Of a stretch of 64,000 nucleotides of DNA, positions 34,797-41,822 are shown one piece after another. The translations under genes and the position numbers were made by a program. The stretch covers positions 1 through 64,000 of the forward strand of contig JAUNHC010000018.1 in NCBI GenBank assembly GCA_030524175.1, in the 5' to 3' direction. The DNA comes from Eubacteriales bacterium. GTDB taxonomy: Bacteria > Bacillota > Clostridia > Lachnospirales > Lachnospiraceae. Within the stretch, counting starts at the first letter, position 1, and every line of letters starts with the position of its first letter. The notes beneath the pieces were generated by a model. That model worked only from the letters and a program-made list of their open reading frames with translations. It was not told the DNA's origin and made no database searches.

Positions 34797-35579
34797 TCAA
34801 TCGTAAATCCCTTCCGTATCAATCTCATATCCGTCATAGGTCTGTGCAGAGGTTTCGCTGTCCTCTGCCTCATCGCTGTCATCATCTGAATCATCGTCAT
34901 CAGTGTCAGAGTCATCGTCTGCATCGGACACGCCTGTATCCTTATTCCCGTTTTCCTCCTGAGTCTGACTTAAGGGTGTGATTATGATATTCTCTGCAGC
35001 AATTCCTGTCTTACGTTTAACAATATCTTCTATCTGGGCACGCTGTGCCTCCCCCAGTTCAATATCAGGGACAACCACATCTGCTGTTTCTCCTGTAAGG
35101 TTCACGATCACATTCTCAAATCCTTTGGCTTCCAGAAGAAGTTCTGCCGCTGCTTCCTTCTCTGTCAGCTCAGTCATGGATACCATTGTGTTGATAGCCT
35201 CCTGTTTCTGCTCATCTCCAATATCCTGATTATTGATAATATCCTGTAAATCTGCCTTGTTCTGAGAACGTATCTGTTCCCTGGAAAGTTTTGCCTGGGC
35301 CGCAAAATTAGAAGACCCTGTAAGTACGGCTTCACCGGGTGTACTGGTGTCCTGGCTCTCCATTCCCGTTATCCCGCCATCTGCCCCGTTCTCATCCAGA
35401 AGGGCTGTTTCATCTGTCAGGTCATAATTGACTTCGTCCAGGATACTGCTGCTGTCCGTACTTGCCTCCTTATCCCTGAATCCCAGATCCACATCAGCGA
35501 AGTTGAGATATCCGGCTACTGCAATCAGGATTGCCAGTGAGGTGATGATGACCTGATTCTTTTTCATGATTTTTTTCAC
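34797..35579 (-). CDS. spoIIIAH: Stage III sporulation protein AH
   Basis: SpoIIIAH sits in the mother-cell membrane and meets forespore SpoIIQ to form the feeding channel. One membrane anchor (KNQVIITSLAILIAVAGYL) is at about 8-25. A YscJ/FliF-like ring domain lies in the middle (EKEAAAELLLEAKGFENVIVNL). The C-terminus has an unusual run of Asp/Glu/Ser of about 45 residues. GTG 35579 has AGGAG at good spacing; an upstream ATG (35594) overlaps the spoIIIAG stop by four bases and could serve through coupling. Last gene of the operon. Confidence 0.9.
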   Translation of the reverse strand: MKKIMKKNQVIITSLAILIAVAGYLNFADVDLGFRDKEASTDSSSILDEVNYDLTDETALLDENGADGGITGMESQDTSTPGEAVLTGSSNFAAQAKLSREQIRSQNKADLQDIINNQDIGDEQKQEAINTMVSMTELTEKEAAAELLLEAKGFENVIVNLTGETADVVVPDIELGEAQRAQIEDIVKRKTGIAAENIIITPLSQTQEENGNKDTGVSDADDDSDTDDDDSDDDSDEAEDSETSAQTYDGYEIDTEGIYD

Positions 35580-35590
35580 TTTTTCTCTCC

Positions 35591-36046
35591 TCATTTCATT
35601 TTCATTACTTTAATTTTATGGGCTTCCACCTGAAATAATGCCATAACTGCCTGCTGAATATTCTGTATCACCACAGAATTATCTCCGCCTTCCGCTGCGA
35701 TCAGGACTCCTGTCACAACCGTTCCTCCGGAATTGTAAAATCCTTGAGCGTCTTTCTCTTCCCCGGTCATAAGGATGACCTGTACACGTCCCACTCCTTC
35801 CACATTGGAAAGGAGGGATTCCAGTTTTTTCTCAAGCTCACTTTTATCTTCTGCATCCAGACTGCTCCCGGCGCTGTCCTTCACGATTCCCGGCGTACTC
35901 TCCCCGCTCTTATGAGACACCGGCAGCGCCATCACGGCCAGAAGCACCCCCAGAAGCAGCAGTACCACCCACTGTGTTCGGCTCATGTTCAGCAATTTTG
36001 ATTTGATACTCTCCTTGCCGGATTCCGCAGGCTTCCATGAGTCCAT
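35591..36046 (-). CDS. spoIIIAG: Stage III sporulation protein AG
   Basis: SpoIIIAG forms a large ring in the space between mother cell and forespore. One N-terminal membrane helix (about 26-45, VVLLLLGVLLAVMAL) precedes a soluble part with the family ring-domain pattern VEGVGRVQVILMTGEE. The 151 residues are shorter than the B. subtilis protein (about 229). ATG 36046 has AGGGGGA at six bases. A TTG two codons upstream lacks this spacing. Its first 137 bases overlap the 3' end of spoIIIAF in another frame, which is unusual. Confidence 0.88.
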   Translation of the reverse strand: MDSWKPAESGKESIKSKLLNMSRTQWVVLLLLGVLLAVMALPVSHKSGESTPGIVKDSAGSSLDAEDKSELEKKLESLLSNVEGVGRVQVILMTGEEKDAQGFYNSGGTVVTGVLIAAEGGDNSVVIQNIQQAVMALFQVEAHKIKVMKMK

Positions 36047-36476
36047 CTGCAATCCCCCTTTCCTGCTCCTCGTTTGGTTGTTCTTCCACGCAGAGCGCAG
36101 CAGTCACACGCTCTCCTTCTATATGTACTTCCACATCTGTCAGCTCTATGCCTCTATTTTTCAAAGATTGTAAAATTTTTTCTTCAATTTCCGAGGCATA
36201 CCCCTGTTTCAGATATAGTTCCTGCAGATTCGACATTTCCTGTTCTTCTCTCAGTGCAGATTCCTGCCTATAGAAAGACTGGAATGTATCCCGAAGTTCC
36301 TGGCTCTTTCCGAAAATAGAAAAAATAGGGGTGCACAGCATAAAGATCAGCAGCAGCCCCATAAAGAACCGTACATAACGTTCATATTTATCATTAGGCA
36401 CCAGATGAAGCACAGCAGTGAGCAAAATATAAAACACTGCCAGGTTTTTCATCCACTCATAAATTTCTTCTTTCAT
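35910..36476 (-). CDS. spoIIIAF: Stage III sporulation protein AF
   Basis: SpoIIIAF is a small membrane protein of the SpoIIIA channel. The 188-residue product has two N-terminal membrane helices (about 10-27 and 36-55) and a soluble ring-like domain. I chose ATG 36476 (MKEEIYEWMKNLAVFYILL), which overlaps the spoIIIAE stop as ATGA and has GGAGG upstream. The open frame extends further up inside spoIIIAE. The last 44 codons, including a Gly/Ala/Ser-rich tail (TAASGGASGRDGAAGVS), overlap the start of spoIIIAG. Confidence 0.87.
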   Translation of the reverse strand: MKEEIYEWMKNLAVFYILLTAVLHLVPNDKYERYVRFFMGLLLIFMLCTPIFSIFGKSQELRDTFQSFYRQESALREEQEMSNLQELYLKQGYASEIEEKILQSLKNRGIELTDVEVHIEGERVTAALCVEEQPNEEQERGIADGLMEACGIRQGEYQIKIAEHEPNTVGGTAASGGASGRDGAAGVS

Positions 36477-37717
36477 CTGCCACCTCCAAAGCTTGCCATG
36501 AGAATCACAAAGGTGAGCATACACAAGACTTCTGCTGTGAGAAGGATCCGCAAAAGAATGGCACACCCCTCCCCCATGGTACTGAGGCATCCCACCATAC
36601 GCTTGTCCGATACCGGCTGGGACAATGCGGCAAGCAGGCGGTAAGCAAGGGACATCATGGTATAATGGATCACAGGGCCTGCACCGATAAGCACCAGGAC
36701 CACAAGCACCACAACTCCCAGGGAATTCCGCACCAGTACAGCACTTGTCACCACCAGCTCTGTGACCATATTGATGGCATTTCCGATTCCGGGAATGGCG
36801 CTGGCCGTCTTGCCAATGGCACTTCTCTTTAAGGAGTCCATCACCGGTGCCACCAGATTCTTCACTACCTGAAGCCCTACCACAAGTCCCAGAAGCGTTT
36901 TCAATGCCCAGCCTATGGCTGTTCCCAGAAGTTCTGCCAGCTTACTGAGCATTTCTTCTCTTGACAGGTTATTTACAAGCTGCAGCAAAATGTAGAGATT
37001 TGCCCCCGGCAGCAGCACAGTGACAAGTATCCACTGGATCAGCCATACAAGAAGCAGGACTCCCTGATAAAAAACGGCTGCGGTAGCTGCTCCGGAGGAT
37101 GCGGCCACTGCCATAAAGTACGCAGGTGACAAGGCTTTCATAAACTCTGACATCCATGACAGATTCTCTGACAGGGAGGTACTCAAAGCAGAAAAGGTAT
37201 CCATCAGCATCATGAACAAGAGAAGATATACCACATAAAAACTAATCTCCCCAATCTGCCCGTTGTCAAATACCTGGGCAAAATTTGAAAAGATAGCTGC
37301 CAGCAGCACTAACAGAAGAATTTTAAAAAATGTGCCTTTCTCCTGTTCTAAACGGGAAAAGAAAAGGCCATGCAGAAATTCCTGCACCGCCTCTTTTGAA
37401 AATACCTCCTCCCCTGCCAAAAGGCCTTTCAACGCCTTGGAAAAGGAGAAGCTGTTCTTTCCCAGCATCCCGTCTATCATATTCTGGACCTCTGAAAAAT
37501 CCATATCCTCCACAAGATCTTCCTGAAGTTCCATGCCCTGCACATCTTCCGTTTCACTTCCCTTTGTTTCCTGCCCAATCTGCTGCTGGATTTCCTGCCC
37601 TGTTCCCGCTGTTCTTTCTTCCCCGGAAACAGCCCCCATGACCGTAACTGTACAGACAAAGCCAAGGATGAGAAACATCGCCGCCAGCACTATTGTCTCC
37701 CTCATCTTCCCCCTCAC
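36473..37717 (-). CDS. spoIIIAE: Stage III sporulation protein AE
   Basis: SpoIIIAE is a polytopic membrane component of the SpoIIIA-SpoIIQ channel. The 414-residue product begins with a cleavable-looking signal sequence (residues 8-30), then a Gln/Glu-rich extracytoplasmic stretch, then about seven or eight membrane helices from residue 130 on. The conserved GIGNAINMVTELV region near 320 is typical. The GTG start at 37717 overlaps the spoIIIAD stop by four bases and has AGGAG upstream. Confidence 0.92.
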   Translation of the reverse strand: MRGKMRETIVLAAMFLILGFVCTVTVMGAVSGEERTAGTGQEIQQQIGQETKGSETEDVQGMELQEDLVEDMDFSEVQNMIDGMLGKNSFSFSKALKGLLAGEEVFSKEAVQEFLHGLFFSRLEQEKGTFFKILLLVLLAAIFSNFAQVFDNGQIGEISFYVVYLLLFMMLMDTFSALSTSLSENLSWMSEFMKALSPAYFMAVAASSGAATAAVFYQGVLLLVWLIQWILVTVLLPGANLYILLQLVNNLSREEMLSKLAELLGTAIGWALKTLLGLVVGLQVVKNLVAPVMDSLKRSAIGKTASAIPGIGNAINMVTELVVTSAVLVRNSLGVVVLVVLVLIGAGPVIHYTMMSLAYRLLAALSQPVSDKRMVGCLSTMGEGCAILLRILLTAEVLCMLTFVILMASFGGGR

Positions 37718-38100
37718 GCAAGAAACTCCTGGATCGTCTCCAGCAGCGCCAGAAGAATAGGCATACTCAGCACCATAATAGAAAGTTTGCAGAACAGTTC
37801 GATCTGCGCCCCCGTAGCCTGGTATCCTGCATCCTTACAAATACCGGACGAAAATTGTCCTATATATGTAATTCCGATCATCTTTACCAAAGTGCCGATA
37901 TAACTGCTGTCCACCGGAAGGCTTTCACGTAATTTTTCCAGAGTTTCGAAAAGATACCTGAGCTTTCCCACTGCCAGTCCCAGAATCAAAAGCCCTATCC
38001 CCATGGTGATAAAGCAGGCGTATTCCGGCTTGGTACCCTTCAAAAGGAATCCCAGCATGACGCCACCCACACCCAGAAGAGAAATCTTCACAATATCCAT
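37714..38100 (-). CDS. spoIIIAD: Stage III sporulation protein AD
   Basis: The 128-residue membrane protein (start MDIVKISLLGVGG) has four predicted helices, as expected for SpoIIIAD, whose fold resembles pairs of SpoIIIAC helices. An in-frame ATG at 38166 exists only because the upstream 53-bp duplication is open, so I place the start at 38100, where AGGAGG has proper spacing. The proximal duplicated unit supplies the used ribosome site. Confidence 0.9.
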   Translation of the reverse strand: MDIVKISLLGVGGVMLGFLLKGTKPEYACFITMGIGLLILGLAVGKLRYLFETLEKLRESLPVDSSYIGTLVKMIGITYIGQFSSGICKDAGYQATGAQIELFCKLSIMVLSMPILLALLETIQEFLA

Positions 38101-38101
38101 A

Positions 38102-38224
38102 GTTACCTCCTGCGCTGCATTTACTGCAGCTTCATTCTGGTACAGGTTGTACCTGTTACCTCCCATGCTGCATTCACTGCAGCTTCATTCTGGTACAGGC
38201 CTTGCCTGTTACCTCCTGCGCTGC
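38102..38224. repeat. Tandem 53-bp duplication between spoIIIAC and spoIIIAD carrying ribosome sites
   Basis: Two full units (38102-38154 and 38155-38207, with only a few differences) and a partial third (38208-38224) share a 53-bp period. On the minus strand each unit holds a Shine-Dalgarno sequence (AGGAGGTAAC or GGGAGGTAAC). The period is not a multiple of three, so it is not a coding repeat. Confidence 0.93.
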
Positions 38225-38227
38225 TTT

Positions 38228-38422
38228 TTATAATGCGAATAGCTGCTGAATACTTTGAAAAAGATCATAAATATATGGCACGATCCAGAATAAAACGATC
38301 AGCAGCCCGGAAAGGCTTACCAGAAATGCCTGTTCTTCCCTGCCGCTGTGTTTGAGTATCTGCGAAAGAACGGAGACCAGGATTCCAACCGCCGCGATTT
38401 TAAATATAATACTGACCTCCAA
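38228..38422 (-). CDS. spoIIIAC: Stage III sporulation protein AC
   Basis: The 64-residue protein has two membrane helices (about 5-22 and 32-52) separated by a short charged loop (LKHSGREEQAF), the standard SpoIIIAC architecture. Its stop is followed by the 53-bp duplication before spoIIIAD. The start ATG 38422 is 53 bp downstream of spoIIIAB. Confidence 0.93.
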   Translation of the reverse strand: MEVSIIFKIAAVGILVSVLSQILKHSGREEQAFLVSLSGLLIVLFWIVPYIYDLFQSIQQLFAL

Positions 38423-38475
38423 TTACTCCTCCTTTCCCCCACCTGGAAGCCGTGAAGATCCACAGCCGCCTCTGC

Positions 38476-38994
38476 CTACCATACCAGAACCGCCAGAAGG
38501 ATACCCCCAAGAATCCCCAGGCTTTGATATACCTTCTTTTTTGCCGGCATCTCTGTCTTAAGCTCCTGTATTGACCGCTCCAGCTCCTGTTCATAAAGCT
38601 CCAGCTGTTTCATCTGCATATCCAGGTCAAGATATCCCAGATGCTCCCCCAGGGAAAAGAATTTCTCCCGTTCCTCCTCAGTAAGTCCAATCCCATCCAG
38701 ATACTGTACAGCACAATTTCGGAAAATCTCACCGAAGGGCTGTCCTGTATTATTCCTCATTTCCCCGGCAACTGCCTTCATAAATGCAGCGTATTCCCCC
38801 GGAAGCTTACGGGCAGCACCGCCGAATGCATCGTGAAGGGAAGCATTTCCGTAACGGATCTCACCTTTCAGATATATGACCATACGCAAAAGCATGCCCA
38901 TGGCCCGCTCCCGTCTTGTAAGGGCAAAGCTGCTGCAAAAGCCAAGTCCCGCTCCCGCTGTCATTATAAGGATCAAGCCGGTCATCTTCAGCAT
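38476..38994 (-). CDS. spoIIIAB: Stage III sporulation protein AB
   Basis: The 172-residue protein resembles SpoIIIAB, a distant relative of type II secretion GspF: an N-terminal membrane helix (about 4-22), a helical cytoplasmic domain with ERAMGMLLRMVIYLKGEIRYG and a C-terminal membrane helix (about 152-172). The 7-base overlap with spoIIIAA indicates coupling. Family length is normal. Confidence 0.92.
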   Translation of the reverse strand: MLKMTGLILIMTAGAGLGFCSSFALTRRERAMGMLLRMVIYLKGEIRYGNASLHDAFGGAARKLPGEYAAFMKAVAGEMRNNTGQPFGEIFRNCAVQYLDGIGLTEEEREKFFSLGEHLGYLDLDMQMKQLELYEQELERSIQELKTEMPAKKKVYQSLGILGGILLAVLVW

Positions 38995-39908
38995 AAACAG
39001 CCGTCCCCGTCAAAAATACCTTCCACAACCCCTGCCCTGTCCGTCTTTCCGAGAAGAATGTACCTCTCAAAAACCTTCTCCTCCAAGAGTCTCCGGAAAA
39101 AGGGCTGGTTGAGAATATCCTCCAGTGAATTCCCATGTGCCGTTGCAATAAGCTTACATCCACAATGGATCACTGATTCCACTGCCTTGAAATCTTCTTC
39201 TTTTCCCAGCTCATCCACCGCCACCACTGACGGAGACATGGAACGGATGAGCATCTGCATCCCTTCTGCCTTCGGACAGCCGTCCAGAATATCTGTACGC
39301 ATACCCAGGTCATTCTGGGGAATACCCTGGTAACAGCCTGCCAGCTCACTCCTCTCATCAACCACTCCCACAGTCAGTCCGGGAATCCCATCCCTCCCGT
39401 TGCTCAGCTGCCTGATAATATCTCTGAGAAGTGTTGTCTTGCCGCAGCGGGGCGGAGAGACGATCAAGGTATGGGCCACCCAGTCTTTTTTCTGGATATA
39501 CGGCATCACTGTTTCCGCACATCCCGGTATTTGGTGCGCCAGACGTACATTGATACAGGAGATATATTTCATTCCCCGTATACGGTCCCCGTCCAAAATG
39601 ACTTTTCCGGTAACCCCCACACGATGTCCCCCTTGAACACTTAAAAATCCTTGACGCACTTCATCCTCATATGCATATAGTGAGTACCCGCTTACGTACT
39701 CCAAGGTTTCTTTTAAATCCTCCTGGGTGACAAGATACTGCCCCTTCCCTCTCTTCCGGAGAAAACACTCTCCTCCGTCATAGGTAAGAAACAAGGGCCT
39801 TCCCACCCGCAAACGTATTTCATATAATTTATCATAATCAAGGTCTGCCTCCATCAAAAGCTGACGGATGCTTCCGGCAAACAGGTTTTGAATCTGATTT
39901 GCATCCAT
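38988..39908 (-). CDS. spoIIIAA: Stage III sporulation protein AA (secretion-type ATPase)
   Basis: SpoIIIAA is the presumed AAA-type ATPase that powers the SpoIIIA channel. Walker A is SPPRCGKTT (residues 151-159 from ATG 39908) and a Walker B-like VVAVDELGKEEDF follows. ATG 39908 has AGAGGTG six bases upstream; a GTG three codons further up lies inside that ribosome site and was not chosen. It is the first gene of the spoIIIA operon, with a sigma-E-like promoter just upstream. Confidence 0.93.
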   Translation of the reverse strand: MDANQIQNLFAGSIRQLLMEADLDYDKLYEIRLRVGRPLFLTYDGGECFLRKRGKGQYLVTQEDLKETLEYVSGYSLYAYEDEVRQGFLSVQGGHRVGVTGKVILDGDRIRGMKYISCINVRLAHQIPGCAETVMPYIQKKDWVAHTLIVSPPRCGKTTLLRDIIRQLSNGRDGIPGLTVGVVDERSELAGCYQGIPQNDLGMRTDILDGCPKAEGMQMLIRSMSPSVVAVDELGKEEDFKAVESVIHCGCKLIATAHGNSLEDILNQPFFRRLLEEKVFERYILLGKTDRAGVVEGIFDGDGCLC

Positions 39909-39928
39909 TTGACTCACCTCTTACACTT

Positions 39929-39957
39929 AATATATGTGGACAATCTCAAATTAGTAC
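39929..39957 (-). promoter_or_regulatory. Sigma-E-like promoter of the spoIIIA operon
   Basis: On the minus strand CATATATT (39929-39936) matches the mother-cell sigma-E -10 consensus CATANNNT. GTACTA (39952-39957) 15 bp upstream resembles the -35. In B. subtilis the spoIIIA operon is sigma-E dependent. Confidence 0.5.
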
Positions 39958-40030
39958 ACAGAAAGGATCACGCCTTACTGATTCTCCTTCTGTGATCCGG
40001 ACAATACCGGCCCGCTTCCATTCCCTCCAC

Positions 40031-40074
40031 AAAAAAGAGCAAACGTCCGGGTCTTTCTTAATCCTGAAAGACCC
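40031..40074 (-). terminator. Terminator hairpin over the stop codon of the 40058 gene
   Basis: GGGTCTTTC (40049-40057) and GAAAGACCC (40066-40074) pair perfectly, with the stop codon in the loop. Six T follow on the minus strand after a short gap (40031-40036). Confidence 0.7.
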
Positions 40075-41209
40075 GTTCATTTGCCCTGCGTTCTTCATGC
40101 TCTTCCATTTTAGGAAGACTAAGCTTTAATACCCTGTCCACAATATTAGCAGAGGAGGCGCGGTATGCATAGGCGCCTGACTCAAATAAAATATACAGAT
40201 TATCTCCTTCTACGAAAATCTGTTCCATCCGCTCCGGAAAGCGATAACTTTTGGCAGAGTTCTCGTTTACATACAGCCGTTTGTCCGACTGTTCATAGAA
40301 CACCACCCGGGATGGCAGGATACCAAAGGAATGAGAAAGCAGCAGCTTATCCTTATAGAACGCCATCCCTTGAGCTTGTTCCGAAATAGTTGAATAATCC
40401 AAAGGGACTGCCATTTCGAAATCCATACCAAGTCCCTGATCAAACTTTGTCACCAGTTTACCCTCATTGTCTACGGCATATCTGGCGATACTGCTCTGGG
40501 TGTACTTATTAAAGCACCCAACATAAAGGCAGCCCTCATAAAATGTCATAAAGGAGTCTCTCACAATACCGTAAAGGCTGATCGACTGGTTTATTGTGAT
40601 CGGTCTGTGACCCTCCATATAGTCATATGCCTTTACGGCATCCAGGGTAATGCTCACAGCCTGGGCAATACCGCTGGTATTGGAGGAATACCAGATCATC
40701 TTATGTTCAGCGTCATAAGCCAAACCGCCCACATGAGGCCGGCCCGGCAGAATGATTTCCTTTACAAATCTGTGGCTGTCTTTATTGATCACATAAATCA
40801 CAGAGTTGTGCTTTCCGGTATGGCAGTATGCGCTGATCAGCACATACTCTTCCGTGACCGCAAGCCCCTGGGGTGTCATAGACGTACAGGTAGCCTGGGT
40901 ACCGCCCTCAGCAGTCAGAAGAGTCCTGGTATACTTTAAGCCTGGGATGATATACGTTCCATATTCTTTTTCATTTTTCCTGTCTTCAAATGCAAATGCT
41001 ATCAAATCCTCTTTCTGGGACAGCATCTGCACTTGCCCGCGCAGCGAATACACTGCTGCATCCTGATTCGTCACATGATACTTAGCCGGCGGCTCTGTCT
41101 TCCCTCTGTACACAAATGCATACCCGAAAAAAGAAGCCACAAGCACTATGACGATCATCAGAAGCTTCAGCACGAATATCCGTATTTCCCTCTTCTTCTC
41201 TCTGTTCAT
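40058..41209 (-). CDS. Membrane-anchored, beta-propeller-like extracytoplasmic protein of unknown function
   Basis: I do not recognise a named family. The 383-residue protein has an N-terminal basic stretch and one membrane helix (about 11-33), then a large extracytoplasmic domain. That domain shows repeated beta-type blocks with GLAV, GGLAYD and GMAFY motifs about 50-60 residues apart, as in YncE/SMP-like propellers. It follows the Sfp-type PPTase by 25 bp and is the last gene of gltX-uvrD-sfp. Position alone does not tell a function. A ligand-binding or enzymatic role outside the membrane is possible. Confidence 0.6.
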   Translation of the reverse strand: MNREKKREIRIFVLKLLMIVIVLVASFFGYAFVYRGKTEPPAKYHVTNQDAAVYSLRGQVQMLSQKEDLIAFAFEDRKNEKEYGTYIIPGLKYTRTLLTAEGGTQATCTSMTPQGLAVTEEYVLISAYCHTGKHNSVIYVINKDSHRFVKEIILPGRPHVGGLAYDAEHKMIWYSSNTSGIAQAVSITLDAVKAYDYMEGHRPITINQSISLYGIVRDSFMTFYEGCLYVGCFNKYTQSSIARYAVDNEGKLVTKFDQGLGMDFEMAVPLDYSTISEQAQGMAFYKDKLLLSHSFGILPSRVVFYEQSDKRLYVNENSAKSYRFPERMEQIFVEGDNLYILFESGAYAYRASSANIVDRVLKLSLPKMEEHEERRANERVFQD

Positions 41210-41234
41210 TATGTCTCTCAGCTCTGTAGTTTTT

Positions 41235-41822
41235 TTATTTCTGTTCCTGTCCGTTTAACCGGCAGTCCAGATTCTGCTCCAAATGTATCTCTTCATATTC
41301 CCACCGGATATCAAGTACATCCTTTGACCACACTGCCCCGCTGTAGCCGGGATCTAAGTCCAGCAGGATATAATGGCCGCTGTCCATAGGAATGGTGCGC
41401 AGATCCCTTGACAAGCCTTCGCCGGTCCATTTAATATATGCCTCCCTGAGCACCCACTGGGCAAAAAAAGCCTTCTCCGGCTCGTCAGCCTCCAGAATCT
41501 CCCGGATCATATGAGCCGGTACCATTCGCTCCAGCATTCTCTCATAATTTGCCTTTTTATGCTTCTGTATATCAATTCCCACTTCCTCACCGGCGAAAAT
41601 ACAGGCCACATACTCTCCTGAGTGGGTGATATTATAATGGATCTGCGGCTGGAGGGTAAAAAAAGGTTTTCCATGTTCCCCTGCCGCCCTTGGTTCAAAG
41701 GCCAGGTCAAGCCCGTACTCTCTTCGAAGCCCTGTCTCCAATAGCTTTTCCCCGATCATGTGCTCCATATTCCGGTTGGCATATTCTTCTCCCGGTCTGG
41801 TAAAATAAATGACACTTTTCAT
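41235..41822 (-). CDS. sfp: Sfp-type 4'-phosphopantetheinyl transferase
   Basis: The enzyme moves the phosphopantetheine arm of CoA to the serine of carrier proteins. The 195-residue product has VGIDIQ (81-86, with the Mg2+-binding D84) and the second motif W123-xx-R126-E127-A128-xx-K131. The C-terminal half is shorter than in B. subtilis Sfp. It overlaps the helicase gene by four bases. No polyketide or non-ribosomal peptide genes are in the window, so the fatty acid carrier protein AcpP (53351) is a plausible substrate; no AcpS gene was seen here. Confidence 0.86.
   Translation of the reverse strand: MKSVIYFTRPGEEYANRNMEHMIGEKLLETGLRREYGLDLAFEPRAAGEHGKPFFTLQPQIHYNITHSGEYVACIFAGEEVGIDIQKHKKANYERMLERMVPAHMIREILEADEPEKAFFAQWVLREAYIKWTGEGLSRDLRTIPMDSGHYILLDLDPGYSGAVWSKDVLDIRWEYEEIHLEQNLDCRLNGQEQK

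Noticed and set aside
38101-38166. N-terminal extension of SpoIIIAD (MGGNRYNLYQNEAAVNA)
   Set aside because: Encoded by one unit of the 53-bp duplication; the proper start with SD is at 38100 and matches the family start.
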